Shown piece after piece: positions 1 to 11,600 of a stretch of DNA of 64,000 bases. A program made the position numbers and the translations under genes. The first letter of the stretch is position 1. Each line of letters opens with the position of its first letter. The notes below the pieces were generated by a model that saw nothing but the letters and a program-made list of their open reading frames with translations, was not told the origin of the DNA and made no database searches. The DNA is from Cryptomeria japonica (Eukaryota > Streptophyta > Pinopsida > Cupressales > Cupressaceae), in NCBI RefSeq assembly GCF_030272615.1, contig NC_081409.1, positions 612,916,755 to 612,980,754 on the forward strand, in the 5' to 3' direction.

Positions 1-1014
1 AGAGTCTATCCAATGGAATTCAACATCCTTTGTTAAGAGATTATGTAGTGGTTTTGCTACTTTGCTGAATTCTTGGATGAGTATCCTATAATAACCTACA
101 TGCCCCAGGAAGCTCATGACATCTTTATGCTTTGTGGGCATATATAAATTCTTTATCACTTCAATTTTGGCAGGGTTCACCTTAATGCCTAATTGAGATA
201 TATGGTGAACTAGTACTATGCCTTATGTCATCATCATGAAGCACTTCTCACTATTTAGGGATAAATGATGATATTCACACCTATGCAAAACCTTTTCCAG
301 ATTAGATAAGGAATCATCAAATGTGTCTCCATAAGTTGTGAAATCATCCATGTAAATTTACATTTTATTGAGAGAGATGTCAAAAAATATGCTAATAACT
401 GCCCTTTGAAATGTTGCAGGGGCATTACATAAACCAAAAGGAAGGAATTAATAAGCATATGTGCCCTAAGGGCATGTAAAGGTATTCTTCTCATGATCCT
501 AAGGAGCAATTCTAATATGATTATATCCACTGAATCCATCCAAGAAAGAGAAATACTTCTTGTCTGCTAAATTATCCAATACTTGATCAATAAAAGGTAA
601 TGGAAAGTGATCTTTTTTTGTGTCTGCATTCAGTTCTCTATAATCAACACATACTCTCCACTTACCTCCTTTCTTTGGTAAAATGACCAAAGGAGATATG
701 CACTAACTATCAGAGATAGGGTAAATAAATCCTACATCTAATATTTTTTGTAATTCTTGCTTGACAATTTCTCTTACTGCAGGGTTTACTCTCCTCTATG
801 GTTGTCAGGTTGGTTTGCACTCCTTGTTGATGTAAATTATATGTGTGCAAAGAATAGGATCCAATCCATTCATATCATGATAGTCCCATGCAAAGGCATG
901 CTGGTGAGTTTTTAGGAGTGTTTCCAAAGATTCATGTTGTACTGTGGACAACTTACTGTTGATATTAAGAAATTTTCCTGGGGAGACTTCTAATTGCTTA
1001 ATCAGTTCTATCAT
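1..1014 (-). pseudogene. Gypsy A reverse transcriptase, broken
   Basis: In the native element this copies the retrotransposon RNA into DNA inside virus-like particles. Two fragments are recognisable. Positions 805-1014 hold the segment leading into RT (FAWDYHDMNGLDP). Positions 499-690 hold the finger/palm block (VCVDYRELNADTKKDHFPLP, then FSFLDGFSGYNHI). A YMDDF catalytic box is readable at about 345-360, just after a stop. Several in-frame stops separate the pieces and no uninterrupted RT remains, so it cannot be active. The gene continues beyond the left edge of the window. The RT assignment is secure from the VDYRELN and YMDDF motifs. Confidence 0.88.
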
Positions 1015-1227
1015 GGCTGCTTGAATGACAGTCGAGATCTTTATTTCATGTGGAAGTAATGCATGTAGTAGGTGTGCTTGATTTTATGGTACCGAAGTAG
1101 AAGATGATAGTAACAAATTTTACAAAGGACATGAAATACAATCATTTATTTGACAATTGTTCTGGAATAAAATCTCATCCTCATCTTGCAATTGCAAGAT
1201 AGAAGTCCTTCCAATCATCATTAATGA

Positions 1228-1683
1228 TTATAGTGAATTAACCTCCTCGAGATCATCACCTAATTCAGGCCATGCTATAGTATCATTTTCTTCATTAGGC
1301 TTTGCAGGTGGAAAGAGAAGAATTTTCTTACTGGTACTACCATTGGAAATTGTCATATCTCTAGACTTGCACCATATGTAAGCATCTGTAGCAATCAGTC
1401 GTGGTCTTCCCAATATAATAGGATATCCTCCTAGAGTGGCTTTAGGGGATAGAATCATAAAATCTATTGGATACTCTGAAGAGTCTAGGGTGATAATAAG
1501 ATCTTCAACAACTCCATTTAGGGTAACTGTTGAACTGTCAACCAGTTGCAACATAGTAGGTGTGTGCCTTAGAGTTGTAACATTCAATTTTTCCATCAAG
1601 CTCTTGGTCATAACATGTATAGAAGCTCCCAAATCTATAAGATCATTTTTAACCAAGACTCCATTAATGGTTATTTCTACCAT
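1228..1683 (-). pseudogene. Gypsy A aspartic protease domain
   Basis: This is the retropepsin-type protease that cleaves the Gag-Pol polyprotein. The active-site loop reads IDLGASIHVM near residue 17, and a hydrophobic Ile/Leu-Gly-Arg flap partner (ILGRPRL) lies about 75 residues later, followed by a TISNG motif typical of plant gypsy proteases. The apparent ATG at 1683 is internal. The true upstream coding sequence is on the far side of copia B: with B removed, the same frame continues from 24377, giving a protease preceded by a Lys/Arg-rich gag tail. The domain itself has no stop, but the element around it is dead. Confidence 0.85.
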
Positions 1684-1721
1684 TGGACTACCAGGATCAG
1701 AATACTTAGGAGTGATAACTT

Positions 1722-1726
1722 TACCC
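1722..1726. repeat. Target-site duplication of copia B (left)
   Basis: The five bases TACCC lie directly before the left end of copia B and are matched exactly by TACCC directly after its right end (24372-24376). A 5-bp duplication is the expected footprint of a copia integrase. Confidence 0.9.
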
Positions 1727-3315
1727 TATCAGTCCCAACCGGTGCTGAGAGTAGAGGGGTGAATCAACACTATATCGGTTTTACCAGATTTAACCTTAGT
1801 CAAAGTTTCTATTCAAACTTAACACTTATCAGTATAAGCAGCATTAATAAGAAACATGTACACATAAAATCAAACACACATGACTACCAAGATTTATCAC
1901 ATGGAAACCCAAATGGGAGAAAACCACGGTGTGAGTAGAAACTCACAAGATCTGTACTCTTCTGGAGTACGCTTGGTGAGGAGCCATCCCTGTTAGGAGA
2001 TTACAAAGACACTTTTAGGTGCCACCTGGTTAAGGGATTTTCTTTAACGCCTTTTAGAACCTTTACCCTGTTAGAGGTATCCTTGTTAAAGGACTTAGGA
2101 TCATCAATTAAGATGTCACCCGATTAAGGAATTTTACAAAGGGACCTGTTAAAGTCCACCCAATTAAGGGATTTTACTATTGTAGTTATTATAAAAAAAT
2201 ATAGAGAATGATCTGCTATAATATCTAAACTTAGCTTAATCAAATCCAATTAAAGCTCTTTGTTTTGACCACCAGTTACACTTGCTCTGCACTCTACTGG
2301 TGCTCTGCATTTCACTTGCTCTGCACTCTACTGGTGCTCTGCATTCTTTCTCTACTCTTCACACTATCCAAGCTCTGCACACTCTCTTCACCACTCTGCT
2401 ATTCACTTAGCAGTTCTGCACTCTTCTCACCTTGTTGGATCGCCTCTCTTCAAAATTACATAGCAATTTTTATGATCAAACTTTTTGGTTTTCGCCAAAA
2501 ACCTTTATACCATATTTTGCCAATAGATACCTGCTGATTCCTAAATGAGTTTACACCTAACACTCGGTAGATTTGAAATTCAAATCTTCCCAAATCTACC
2601 TACATTTTCTTTGCGTACTCTCTATCATTCTCACTAGCAACTCATCCTTATCTGCCACCGCAACTTCTAATTTTAGCAACTTCTAGGTCGTGTTCTACTT
2701 GTTTAATGCGAACTGAAACATCTGCACAAATCTTTCCTTCATTGATTGCTAGCTGCTTTAGACTTCACTAATAGTTTGTTTGATGATATCTCATCCTAAA
2801 TACCTTACCTTTGGTCATCGCATCCAACTTACCGGTCACTGCTCTCAGATTCTCGGTGGATATCATCCTTCAACCTGTATCACCGGTGTAATTATTCATC
2901 TTTTGCCATCGGTCACTGATCATCAATCAGACTGATGACCTGTCTATCCAGAGTATTCTGATTGTGCATAAGACTACTAAATTGCAATCTGAGTCACCTC
3001 CTGTGACCGCATAATCATTTCAATTGTTAGTTTAAGAAACTGATCTCAACACCTATTTGATGCTTGACTGACTGGTCAAATACTCTGTTTATCCTTCAAC
3101 CGATTAGTTTTCGACCAACACACTACTTAAGTGTGTCAATAATGCATATTTGGGAAGCACTAAATCCTCCATATTGTTTGGAGCCATGAATAAACCATTG
3201 AGGTTTACCACACTTCCTTTCCTATGAGCTTGGTCTTATTCATCAGTAAATGTTAGTCATCAATGACAATACTCACTGATGAACCAATTGTCCCAATACC
3301 ATCAGTATGCTAACA
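1727..3315 (-). repeat. Copia B 3' LTR
   Basis: About 1589 bp that matches 22774-24371 along its whole length with scattered substitutions and small indels. On the minus strand it starts TGTTAGCAT and ends TCTGATA, where the terminal CA has become TA. A TATA-like TATAAAGG lies on the minus strand at 2512-2519. A motif with GTGG...CCC and GGG...CCAC arms, shared with element H, lies at 1890-1931. Confidence 0.92.
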
Positions 3316-3327
3316 CTCTCCCTTTTT
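3316..3327 (-). other. Copia B polypurine tract
   Basis: On the minus strand AAAAAGGGAGAG directly precedes the 3' LTR start TGTTAGC. This is the expected position and composition for the plus-strand DNA primer of a copia element. Confidence 0.8.
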
Positions 3328-3657
3328 GACATTGATGGCAACACTTCCAACTTCTCTTTTAGCAACCAGTCACTTTTTCTTTTGTTGTACCGATTAGCTG
3401 CTCTGTTTGGTCTTGAGTAAAGATCTTACTCCCCATTTCACTGGCTTCCATTCATGTCACATCTGACTTCATCTTCCTTCATGTTACATCTGACTTCACT
3501 TCCCCTTTGACAACAATGCCAAAGGTGTAGTCTAGACATCCTATTTCACATACTGCAATTACCGCTCCCCCTAATAGGAGTAGTCCATAATCATCAATCC
3601 AAATACATATAATTTTCACAAAAAATCATACCGGATTGTTGTTGTTTCGATCTTCAC
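3328..3657 (-). other. Copia B 3' untranslated region
   Basis: About 330 bp between the end of the RNase H coding remains and the polypurine tract. No coding pattern, RNA gene or repeat is apparent. Confidence 0.6.
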
Positions 3658-4901
3658 TCACCTTAGAGCATTCAGGGGAATTACCCCTAGCTTACCTCTG
3701 AGACAATCAAAAGTATCCTTAGGTAGTGGCTTGGTGAATATGTCTACAACCTGTTCCTTGGTTGGCACATATTCCAGTCTAACTTCTTTGTCTTGAACCT
3801 GTTCCCTAAGATAACGATATTTTATTGCATTATGCTTGGTTTTGGAGTGCATTACTAGGTTTTTTGATATGTTGATGGAACTTGTATTGTCATAGTGTAT
3901 CACCACAAGTTCAATCACCTTTTCTTGGATACCTTCCAAGATCTGCTTAATCCATACTACCTATGTACAATTGATTGCAGTAGCCACATACTTCGCCTCA
4001 GCTGTGGATTAAGAGATACAGTTATGTTTCTTGCTTTTCCATGACATAATCATATCTCCAAGAAAGAATGCACCTCCACTAGTGCTCTTTCTGTCATCAA
4101 TGTTTCTTGCCCAATTTGCATTGGTGAAGACAATTAAGTTAAAATTTTCCTTATGTGGATACCAGAGACCATACTCATCATTCCCCTTAAGGTATCTGAA
4201 TATCCTCTTAACTGCCATCATATAAGTCTCTTTTGGATTTGCAACAAATCTAGCAACCAAGCCAACTGCTTGTGTTATATCTGGTCTATTGTGCACTGCA
4301 TACTGCAACTTACCGATCATGGATTGGTATAGTGTCTCATTCACTTCATTAGCCTCATCGTCTCTGGAAAACTTGTAACCTATAACCATCGGAGTTCCAA
4401 CAAGTTTGGAATCTTCCATTCCAAAGGTCTTCAATATTTCCCTTATATATTTGGTATGGCTAATGAATATACCATTCTTTAGCTAAGATACTTGCAGACC
4501 AATGAAGAATTTTATTTCATCAATCATGGACATTTCAAGTTCTTTCTTCATTTCTTTTGTAAAACCTTTTCTGACTTCATCATCTCCTCCAAAGATGATT
4601 TAGTCTACAAAAATATCTGCAATCATATATTTTCCTTCTTTTCCATTCTTCAAATACAAGTTACTATTGTCACTGGTTCTCATGAACCCTATACTTATTA
4701 GGTATGAGTGCAATCTCTCATACCAAGCTCTTGGTGCTCGTTTTAGCCCATACAAAGCCCTTTTTAGCTTACATACCATATCTCTTTCATCTCCTGAAGC
4801 AAATCCTTCCGGTTGCTCAATGTACACTTCTTCCTCTAGAACACCATTCAAGAATGTTGATTTGACATCCATTTGGTAGACCTTGAAAATCCTGTAAGCA
4901 A
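3658..4901 (-). pseudogene. Copia B RT (C-terminal part) and RNase H
   Basis: This is the C-terminal part of the copia polyprotein. The RT block starts at 4901 with VYQMDVKSTFLNGVLEEEVY, a copia palm signature, followed by YGLKRAPRAWYERL. The catalytic YVDD box is destroyed: it reads FVD and then a TAA stop at 4600-4602. The next piece (4009-4434) carries the connection and start of RNase H (GTPMV, NRPDITQAVG, TNANWARNIDDRKSTSGG). The last piece (3658-3939) has the RNase H tail with DNTSSINISKN and the copia-typical TKPLPKDTF. At least three in-frame stops separate the pieces. The N-terminal half of RT lies at 19844-20044 beyond element C. Confidence 0.9.
4897..4901. repeat. Target-site duplication of element C (left)
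   Basis: AGCAA here corresponds to AGCAG at 19844-19848, four of five bases identical. Dropping one copy together with C restores an open RT frame in copia B, which supports these as degraded duplications. Confidence 0.7.
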
Positions 4902-6001
4902 TGTTTCTATGCCTGAATGTCATAAATGTATTAAACTAATTAGCGAATAAGAACGAATCATCGATTCTCAACTAATTAACAAACATCAAACATAATCAAT
5001 GAAAATCAATACAAGAAATGAGAAATGCATTCAAATGGAAACTCTTTCATTCTGCATCTTTGCTTCCATTGTGCTTCTCCAATTTGAGTGGTTGGTGGCT
5101 CTCAGGCATTGCACCAATTTCCTGCATACAAATACTTTGAAGACTCTGATTTTGTGATTCTTTGAAAAAGCTAGATTGAAATGATGAAAAGAGGTTGAAT
5201 TTATAGATTTTCAACACAAAGGGGGTGAGAAATAGAACTCAAGTGTTGATTGATAGACAACTGAAATTGATTGATCGGTGAACTCAATTGATTGAGTAGT
5301 CAACTGGATTGATTGAAGAGTGAACTGAATAGATGGATTAGTCAACCCACTTGATTGATTAGTGAACTAAATAGATTGGGGAGATGACTGAATTGATTTT
5401 GAGTTAAAAAAGATGATCGGTGAGTTAACTGATTAGACAACTGATTTGATCAAACAGTTCTTATTTTAGCATGTGTTGTAGGAATTTGAAATTGAATTTG
5501 ATTTTCATTTTCAATTTGGATTTGAATTTGGTCATTCAAATACTAAAATGCACATGAAATTAACTCAAATTCAAATTTGGGGAAATGTGAATTTGGAAAT
5601 ATGAAATTAAATGAAATGATATGAAATTCGAATTTGGGGAAATATGAAATGAAATTAGATGGAATTAATTGAAATTATAATTTGGGGGATTGGAGGAATT
5701 TAATTAATTAATTAAAATAATTAAAATGAAATTATTTAAACTTAAGAAATAGAATTAATTAAATAATAAAGATGATTTAACTAAGGAAAATGTCGCAATT
5801 AATTAAATAATTGATATTTAATTAATAATTGAGATAGGGTTAATTGATTAAAATGATTTGAGAATAGAAATAGAATAATCAGAAGCGTTGAAGGGTGATG
5901 ATTAGAAGAAATAGTTAATTTAATCAAATAATTAAAGAATCACTTACTTAAATAGACGAATAATTAGTGTAGAATTAACGAGACATTTTTAGGTGTCTAC
6001 A
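4902..6001 (-). repeat. Element C 3' LTR
   Basis: About 1100 bp. On the minus strand it starts TGTAGACACCTAAAAATGTC and ends GCATAGAAACA. It matches 18724-19843 closely over its length with substitutions and a few indels. A TATAAATT box lies on the minus strand near 5198-5205. The 5500-5950 part is extremely rich in AATTAA. The solo LTR at 58420-60141 belongs to the same family. Confidence 0.93.
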
Positions 6002-6014
6002 TTTGCCCCTCTTT
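6002..6014 (-). other. Element C polypurine tract
   Basis: On the minus strand AAAGAGGGGCAAA stands directly before the LTR start TGTAGACACC, the classic polypurine-tract position. It fixes the transcription direction of C as minus. Confidence 0.8.
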
Positions 6015-6928
6015 GAGACAATGTCGGAACGACGTTGTTTCAAAGAAAATGAAAAGAAAAAAAAATGCCCCAGTATGCCTCGGTAACGCTTAGGGTATAA
6101 TTCTCCCTCGAGAGATTGTTTGTGCATTGAAGGCATGAATGATCTCTCAAAAGAAGAAGAATGTTAGATGAAAGATGAATACTGGTTAGCTTGATGACAA
6201 GAATGAGTCTGATTATAGAAAAGAAATGGTTGAAGTGATTTGTAGATTGATTGATTTGATAGGATTGGATTGATAAGATAAAGTTTTATTTCAGGAATGA
6301 CACATCTTATATAAGACAAAAAATGATCAAAATGTCTGGTTTTAGGAAGGATACATCCTGTATAAGACTGATATGTTTGGTTTCGGGAAGGATACATCCT
6401 GTATAACACAAAGATAGATGATCATGTCTAGTTTCAGGAAGGATACATCTTGTATAAGACAAATGATAGGTCAAAAATGTCTTGTTTCAGGAAGGACTAA
6501 TCTTGTATAGGACAAAGATAGATAAAAATTGGATGAATGATAAAATATGATGAAGGTGAGGAATAATTGATTGATAGATAGAATAGTTGATATGAGAAAA
6601 AGATAGAATTATAGATGAAAAGATTGAAATTAAGTGATGAGAGAGATCATGTTAGATGAAAGAATGATCAAGTAGAAAAATGTTTGATGAGAGAATGATA
6701 TGAAGAGACAATCAACATGATGAGATTAGAAAAATGAAATGATATGATTGATGATGAATAGTCTTCTTGTCTTTATTCATAGTGCAATACATTTTCATCA
6801 TTGAGCCTTATTATGTAACAATGAAGCTTTGTACACCAGGGTATAAGGAACCAAAATGCATAGTTATCTCATTGTAAAGAAACAAACACATAACAAACAA
6901 GGAATGAACCCTCCATTCTGGGATTTAT
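6015..6928 (-). other. Element C 3' non-coding region, left of copia D
   Basis: No coding signature. The notable content is the repeat block at 6288-6523, described separately. The rest is AT-rich with GAT/ATGA-rich low complexity. Confidence 0.6.
6288..6523. repeat. Degenerate tandem repeat in element C
   Basis: Five degenerate copies of a roughly 55-60 bp unit whose core is GGTTTCAGGAAGGATACATC followed by CTGTATAAGAC. Related words (GTATAAGACCGATCTGTCTG, TTTCGAGTGTACCCTTCC) recur at 12935-12980 and 13340-13405 beyond the copia D insertion, so D landed within a region of C bearing this repeat family. Confidence 0.75.
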
Positions 6929-7295
6929 TGCTAGAGTAATTGGGTCTTTACTTGATTAATTAAACAATATTTGTTTAATTCTTTAAGTTTCCTATTATCT
7001 TTTACACTTAAGCTAACATTAGGTGCATAATAATTAATTCTTTTATTAATTATTATGTGCAAGCCTAGGGCTTTTCCTTTAGGGTTTCTTGACCTATTAA
7101 AGGTTAATTTTCTTTTCTTTGTATCATTATGTCATTACACATTTTGGTGAATATTGAGCTCTCCTCTTTTGAGCATATTTTTTTGTGTTTTTGTTCTTCA
7201 AATTATTTTGTTTCATTGCTTCTCCTTGTAACATATTGTTTTAGCTTGCAAAAGATCTTTAGGCTCCTGTGGTGTTGTGTTTCTCAACTCCAACA
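6929..7295 (+). repeat. Copia D 5' LTR
   Basis: It starts TGCTAGAGTAATTGGG and ends CTCCAACA directly before the primer site. Its first 44 bases match the truncated 3' LTR at 12891-12934, with one difference in the first four bases (TGCT against TGTT). Confidence 0.92.
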
Positions 7296-7307
7296 TGGTA
7301 TTAGAGC
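7296..7307 (+). other. Copia D primer binding site
   Basis: TGGTATTAGAGC abuts the 5' LTR. It is one base off the plant copia consensus TGGTATCAGAGC, complementary to the 3' end of initiator tRNA-Met. Confidence 0.9.
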
Positions 7308-8643
7308 TCAGATCTGCAGCTATCTGTTCCTGTTTTTGAGAATTTTTGCATTGGAAGCAGATCTAGGGTTTCAAGCAATTTTTTTTGTGTGTTTAGGGAT
7401 AGGTTTTTTTCTGAGCACTTTGGGCCTAAACGAACCTCACCATCATGCTTAGAAGGCCCAAAAACCCCTATAATCATATAAAATTTGCCTAGTTTTGAAT
7501 CCTGAGCATCTGGGGGTGAATTTTTTCTCCAAAACTAGGTCGTACAGCTGTGGCACACAAATCGAGCAAAAAATTCAATTTTTTTTTTGCCTTTTTAGGG
7601 CATGTAGGCCGGTTTTTTGATTTTTTAAAAAAATTTAAAAAATTAAAAAAATAAAAAAATAAAAAATAAAAAAGTTAAAAAAAAGGTGAAAAAGACAAGT
7701 TTTTTTCAAAAAAAATTAGTTTTCAGGCTTATGTAGGGTACGGGACCGACAGTCCGGCTGCCATACGATGACATTCCTGCCGGCTCCGGCCCCTGGTGGC
7801 ACCCTTTCCAATCCTCAACGACAACCTCTCCGACCCCTCGCCAGCCCCTGCATTCCAGCCCCCGTCGGTCCTCCGCCTCGCCGGCCCTCCGATCACCGCT
7901 GCCAGCGAGTTCGCCACCTCCGCCCTGCCGACCCTCCAATTACTGTCGCGCAGGCAGCAATGCCACCCCGCCTCTGCCAGCAACGTCACCTCCGCTGCTC
8001 ATCGCTCCTCCTCGGAGTGCCGCCGGAGCGCCACTTGAGCGTCATTGGAGCGCCACCTCCTCCTGGCTCCTCCACCAGACCCACACCCTCTAGCCTTTTT
8101 GAGGGGGGGTTCATTTTTTGGTCATATCTTGGGCATCCAGAGTCGATTTTTGGAAAACAAATAGGCATTAGAAAGTTGGTTCCAAGATGGACGTCGTGGT
8201 ATTGGTTTTTTTTTTTTTCTGAATCTACTATTTGACTGTACTTTTTTCTAGTCAAAGTCAGGCTTCTTTTCTGCACTTCCGGGGCCGTAGATTGTGCAAA
8301 CGGACTTCATTTTTCAAAAATGAATAGGTGTTGGAAAGCTCTCAACATGCTCTATTCAGATTTGTGATATTTTTTCTTAGAATTTTCATCAAGTACATGA
8401 GATATCAGTTTGAAGTTTTTTTACTTATGCACTACTTCCTTCTCATTAGTATGTACTAGGGTTTAGGTTTATCTATTGTGGGGGGGTGTTTTTTCTCCCT
8501 TTTTGTCATTTATATCAGAAATTAAGAACACTAAAACTCTCAAAACAAACAAACCCTTCTGAATCTTCTATCTATTCTGAAAGATCACATAATAAAAAAA
8601 CCAACAAGCAGGTGCAGGTGCAGGTGCAGAGTTTTTTGTTCTC
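7308..8643 (+). other. Copia D leader with GC-rich island
   Basis: This is the untranslated leader before gag. Positions 7620-7700 are A/T homopolymer-rich. Positions about 7730-8090 form an abrupt GC-rich, CCG/GGC-rich island unlike the surrounding AT-rich DNA. Open frames run through the island on both strands (for example 7768-8235), but their Pro/Arg-rich composition follows from base composition. I do not call them genes. A short CAGGTG repeat lies at about 8610-8628, just before the gag ATG. Confidence 0.65.
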
Positions 8644-11600
8644 ATGGCAGATCCTTCAATTGAGTTGTTGACTTCACACAACTATCACACTTGGAAGCCT
8701 CGCATCACGAGGCTTCTCTGGGCACGAGGGTTGTGGTCTTGTTTGGATGAGGCTCAACATGTATTGCAACATCCTTATGAGCTTCTTCAGCACAGGAACA
8801 AGATGAATGAGGCCATGAGTTTGCTCTCTTTGCATGTCTCCGACAGTCTTTTGTTTCCCCTTGATGAGTTTCTCACTCCTCGGACTATGTGGTTGAAGTT
8901 TGATTCTCTCTTCGGGAGGGTTAGTGAGATTCAGGTATTACAGATAGAGGCAAAGTTGGTTTCTTTGTCACTTGATTCCTTTCCCACCATTGAGGATTTT
9001 TTGAACAAATTCAAGACTACAAGATCTGTTCTTCAGGGATGTGGCAAGATCAAGACAGACATAGAGTGCATTCATTTGATTCTTTCAAAGCTTCGGGGTC
9101 ACTTTTAGTTTTTTGCCTCTGCTTTCTACTCCACCATGGATGGCTTGGGTGCTTGTTTCAACATGCCTACCTTTGATTTCTTTTGTGAGTGTTTGTCTCA
9201 TGAGCAGTCTCATCTTTCTCAGCTAGCTAAGCTCTTAGGCTGTAAGAACAAAGCATTGGTTGCTCAGTCCTCTAAGGAGAAGGAGAAACAAAAGCAGAAA
9301 TCAAAGCCCAAGAAGAATTTTGCAGGCAGTGAGTCTTCCTCCAAGCCACCTCCTAAGTCTGATTCTAAACCTCCATTTCCTCCAAAACAAGGGAAATCTT
9401 CACAATCTGGTGAGTCGTCCTCCAAGACTAAGAAGAAATCAGGAGACACTTGCAGTTTTTGTGGCAAGGAAGGACATCTAGTTTCTAGGTGCTGGAAATG
9501 TTTAGAGGCTTTAGAGGAAGCCATGCAACAGCATCACATCTCCTCACCTCAGGCATCTTCTCCTTCCACAGGGAAAGGTCATGCTCTCACTGCCCGAGCT
9601 TCGACTTATGGGTTCACATGGATACTAGATTCTGGTGCTTCCCACCATATGACACACACTCAACAGTTGGTTACTTCTCTTGCCTCTTGTGGTATTTCAC
9701 AGATTGTAGTGGGTGACTCAGTTCAGCTTTCAGTCTTGGGTTTAGGTTCTATCTCTTTGGATGGGGTTACTCTACAGGATGTTCTGGTTGTCCCTGATAT
9801 CTCGACGAACCTTTGGTCCATTTATCAGATTTTCCACTCTGGCCCTGGTAAGACAGTTGAGTTCTCACCACATGATGTGGTTATTTGGGACCTCCATGAC
9901 CCTAATTTGGTTGTGGCTACTAGGAGTGTTGATACTACATCTTGTCTCTACAGATTTGATGACTTTGAGCCCCCTTCGGGTACAGGTTCATCTCTTATAG
10001 CACATGCAAATTCAGTGAGTCACCTTTGGCATGAGTGCTTGGGCCATGTCAATTACAGATATCTTCAGCAGATAAGTACACAGGCACTTGTTCTTGGGCT
10101 CCCATAGATTTCCTATACTGATGGTGTTTGTCATGGTTGTGTGCTTGGCAAGAATCACAGAGATCCCTTTCTAAATGGAAGAGTCTCTCGTGCGTTGGCA
10201 CCCTTGGAGTTGATTCATAGTAATCTCATGTCCTTTCCCACTCCTTCTTTTTCCGGGGCCAAGTATGTACTCACATTTATTGATGACTTCTCCAGACGCA
10301 CATGGGTGTACTTTCTTAAGTACAAGTCTGATGTCTTTGATTCATTTCGAATCTTCAAGACATTTGTAGAGAAGTAGTCTGGCTGTTCTATTCGGCGAAT
10401 ACGTACAAATAATGGGGGGGAGTATGTGAATCAGGCATTCGGAGATTTTTGCATTGAGCATGGTTTGCAGCATCAGTTTATTGTTCCCTACACCCCTCAA
10501 CAGAATGGTGTCACTGAGCGCAAGAACAAAACTTTACGGGAGATGGCAAATTGTATGATTTAGTCCAGGTCCATGGATTCACCTTTTTGGGCCGAGGCAG
10601 TCAATTGTGCCAACTATATTCAAAATCAGATGCCTCACAAGGCGATTCGACATATGACTCCTGAGGAGGCTTGGTCTCATGACAAGCCTGATGTTTCTTT
10701 TTTCCGAGTGTTTGGTAGTGAGGCATGGGCTTTTATTCCTGATTCTTAGAGGAAAGCCATGGAGTGGTAGAGCCGACCCCTCATTTTTGTTTGCTACTGT
10801 GAGGATGTTAAGGCATACAGGTTGTTTGATCCTGATTCCAGAGAGGTCCTATTTTGATGGGATGTTCAGTTTGATGAGCGCCTTCCCATAGTGGATACCC
10901 CGACTCCAGTGTCTACTCCTTTGCCTACTCCAACCACTGCACCTCTTCAGGATCTTTTGGAGGATGATTCTGATGATGGTGCTGATGATCCACCATCCCC
11001 ACCTCCACCTACTCCACCTAGATGCCCAACTGGGCTCGCCTTACTGTTGAGGCGGAAGGTCCTATGGCTAGTGATCCTTTAGATACTCATCGCACCTGTT
11101 CTCATACTGTGGGTTCTAGTCTTTTGAGTCATGCTATTTCATATGATCCTCAGAAGTTTTCAGAGGCTACCGGACACCCTGAGTGGGATTATGCTATGGA
11201 GGAGGAGTATTCTTCTTTGATGAGGAATCATACTTGGGATCTTTGTCCTCTTCCTAAGGTCAGAAAGATGGTTAGGTGTCGCTGGTTGTATCACACTAAG
11301 TATGTTGTTGATTGTTCCATTGATAAGTACAAAGCACGTCTTGTTGTGAAGGGTTTCTCACAGGTTGAGGGTATTGATTACTTCGAGACCTTTGCCCCTG
11401 TTGCCAAGATGAACTCTATTCACTTTGTACTATCTCTTGCAGCTTCTAGGGGATGGCCTATTTTTCAGATGGATGTGAAGAGTGCCTTCTTGCATGGGGA
11501 CCTACAGAAGGAAATCTACATGGAGCAGCCTCAGGGATTTGTGCAGGATAGTTATTTGGTTTACAGACTTCAGTGTTCATTGTATGGTCTCAAACAGGCC

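Larger units (their letters stand above)
1..1726 (-). mobile_element. Ty3/gypsy element A, pol-side fragment
   Basis: This is the left part of an old Ty3/gypsy LTR retrotransposon read on the minus strand. It carries a retroviral-type protease and a reverse transcriptase, and it runs off the window at position 1, so RNase H, integrase and the 3' LTR are not seen. It is cut at 1726 by copia element B and resumes at 24377 with the rest of its protease/gag region. The reading frame is open across that junction when B and one TACCC copy are removed. Its gag-protease layout resembles the non-chromovirus (Athila/Tat-type) plant gypsy groups; the clade is an inference. Confidence 0.88.

Noticed and set aside
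6164-6409. 81-codon minus frame with repeated YTGCILP/IRCVIP
   Set aside because: It is a translation of the tandem DNA repeat in element C non-coding sequence.
7768-8235. 155-codon Pro/Arg-rich open frame on the plus strand
   Set aside because: It runs through the GC-rich island of the copia D leader, the opposite strand is equally open, and the product has no domain; best explained by composition.
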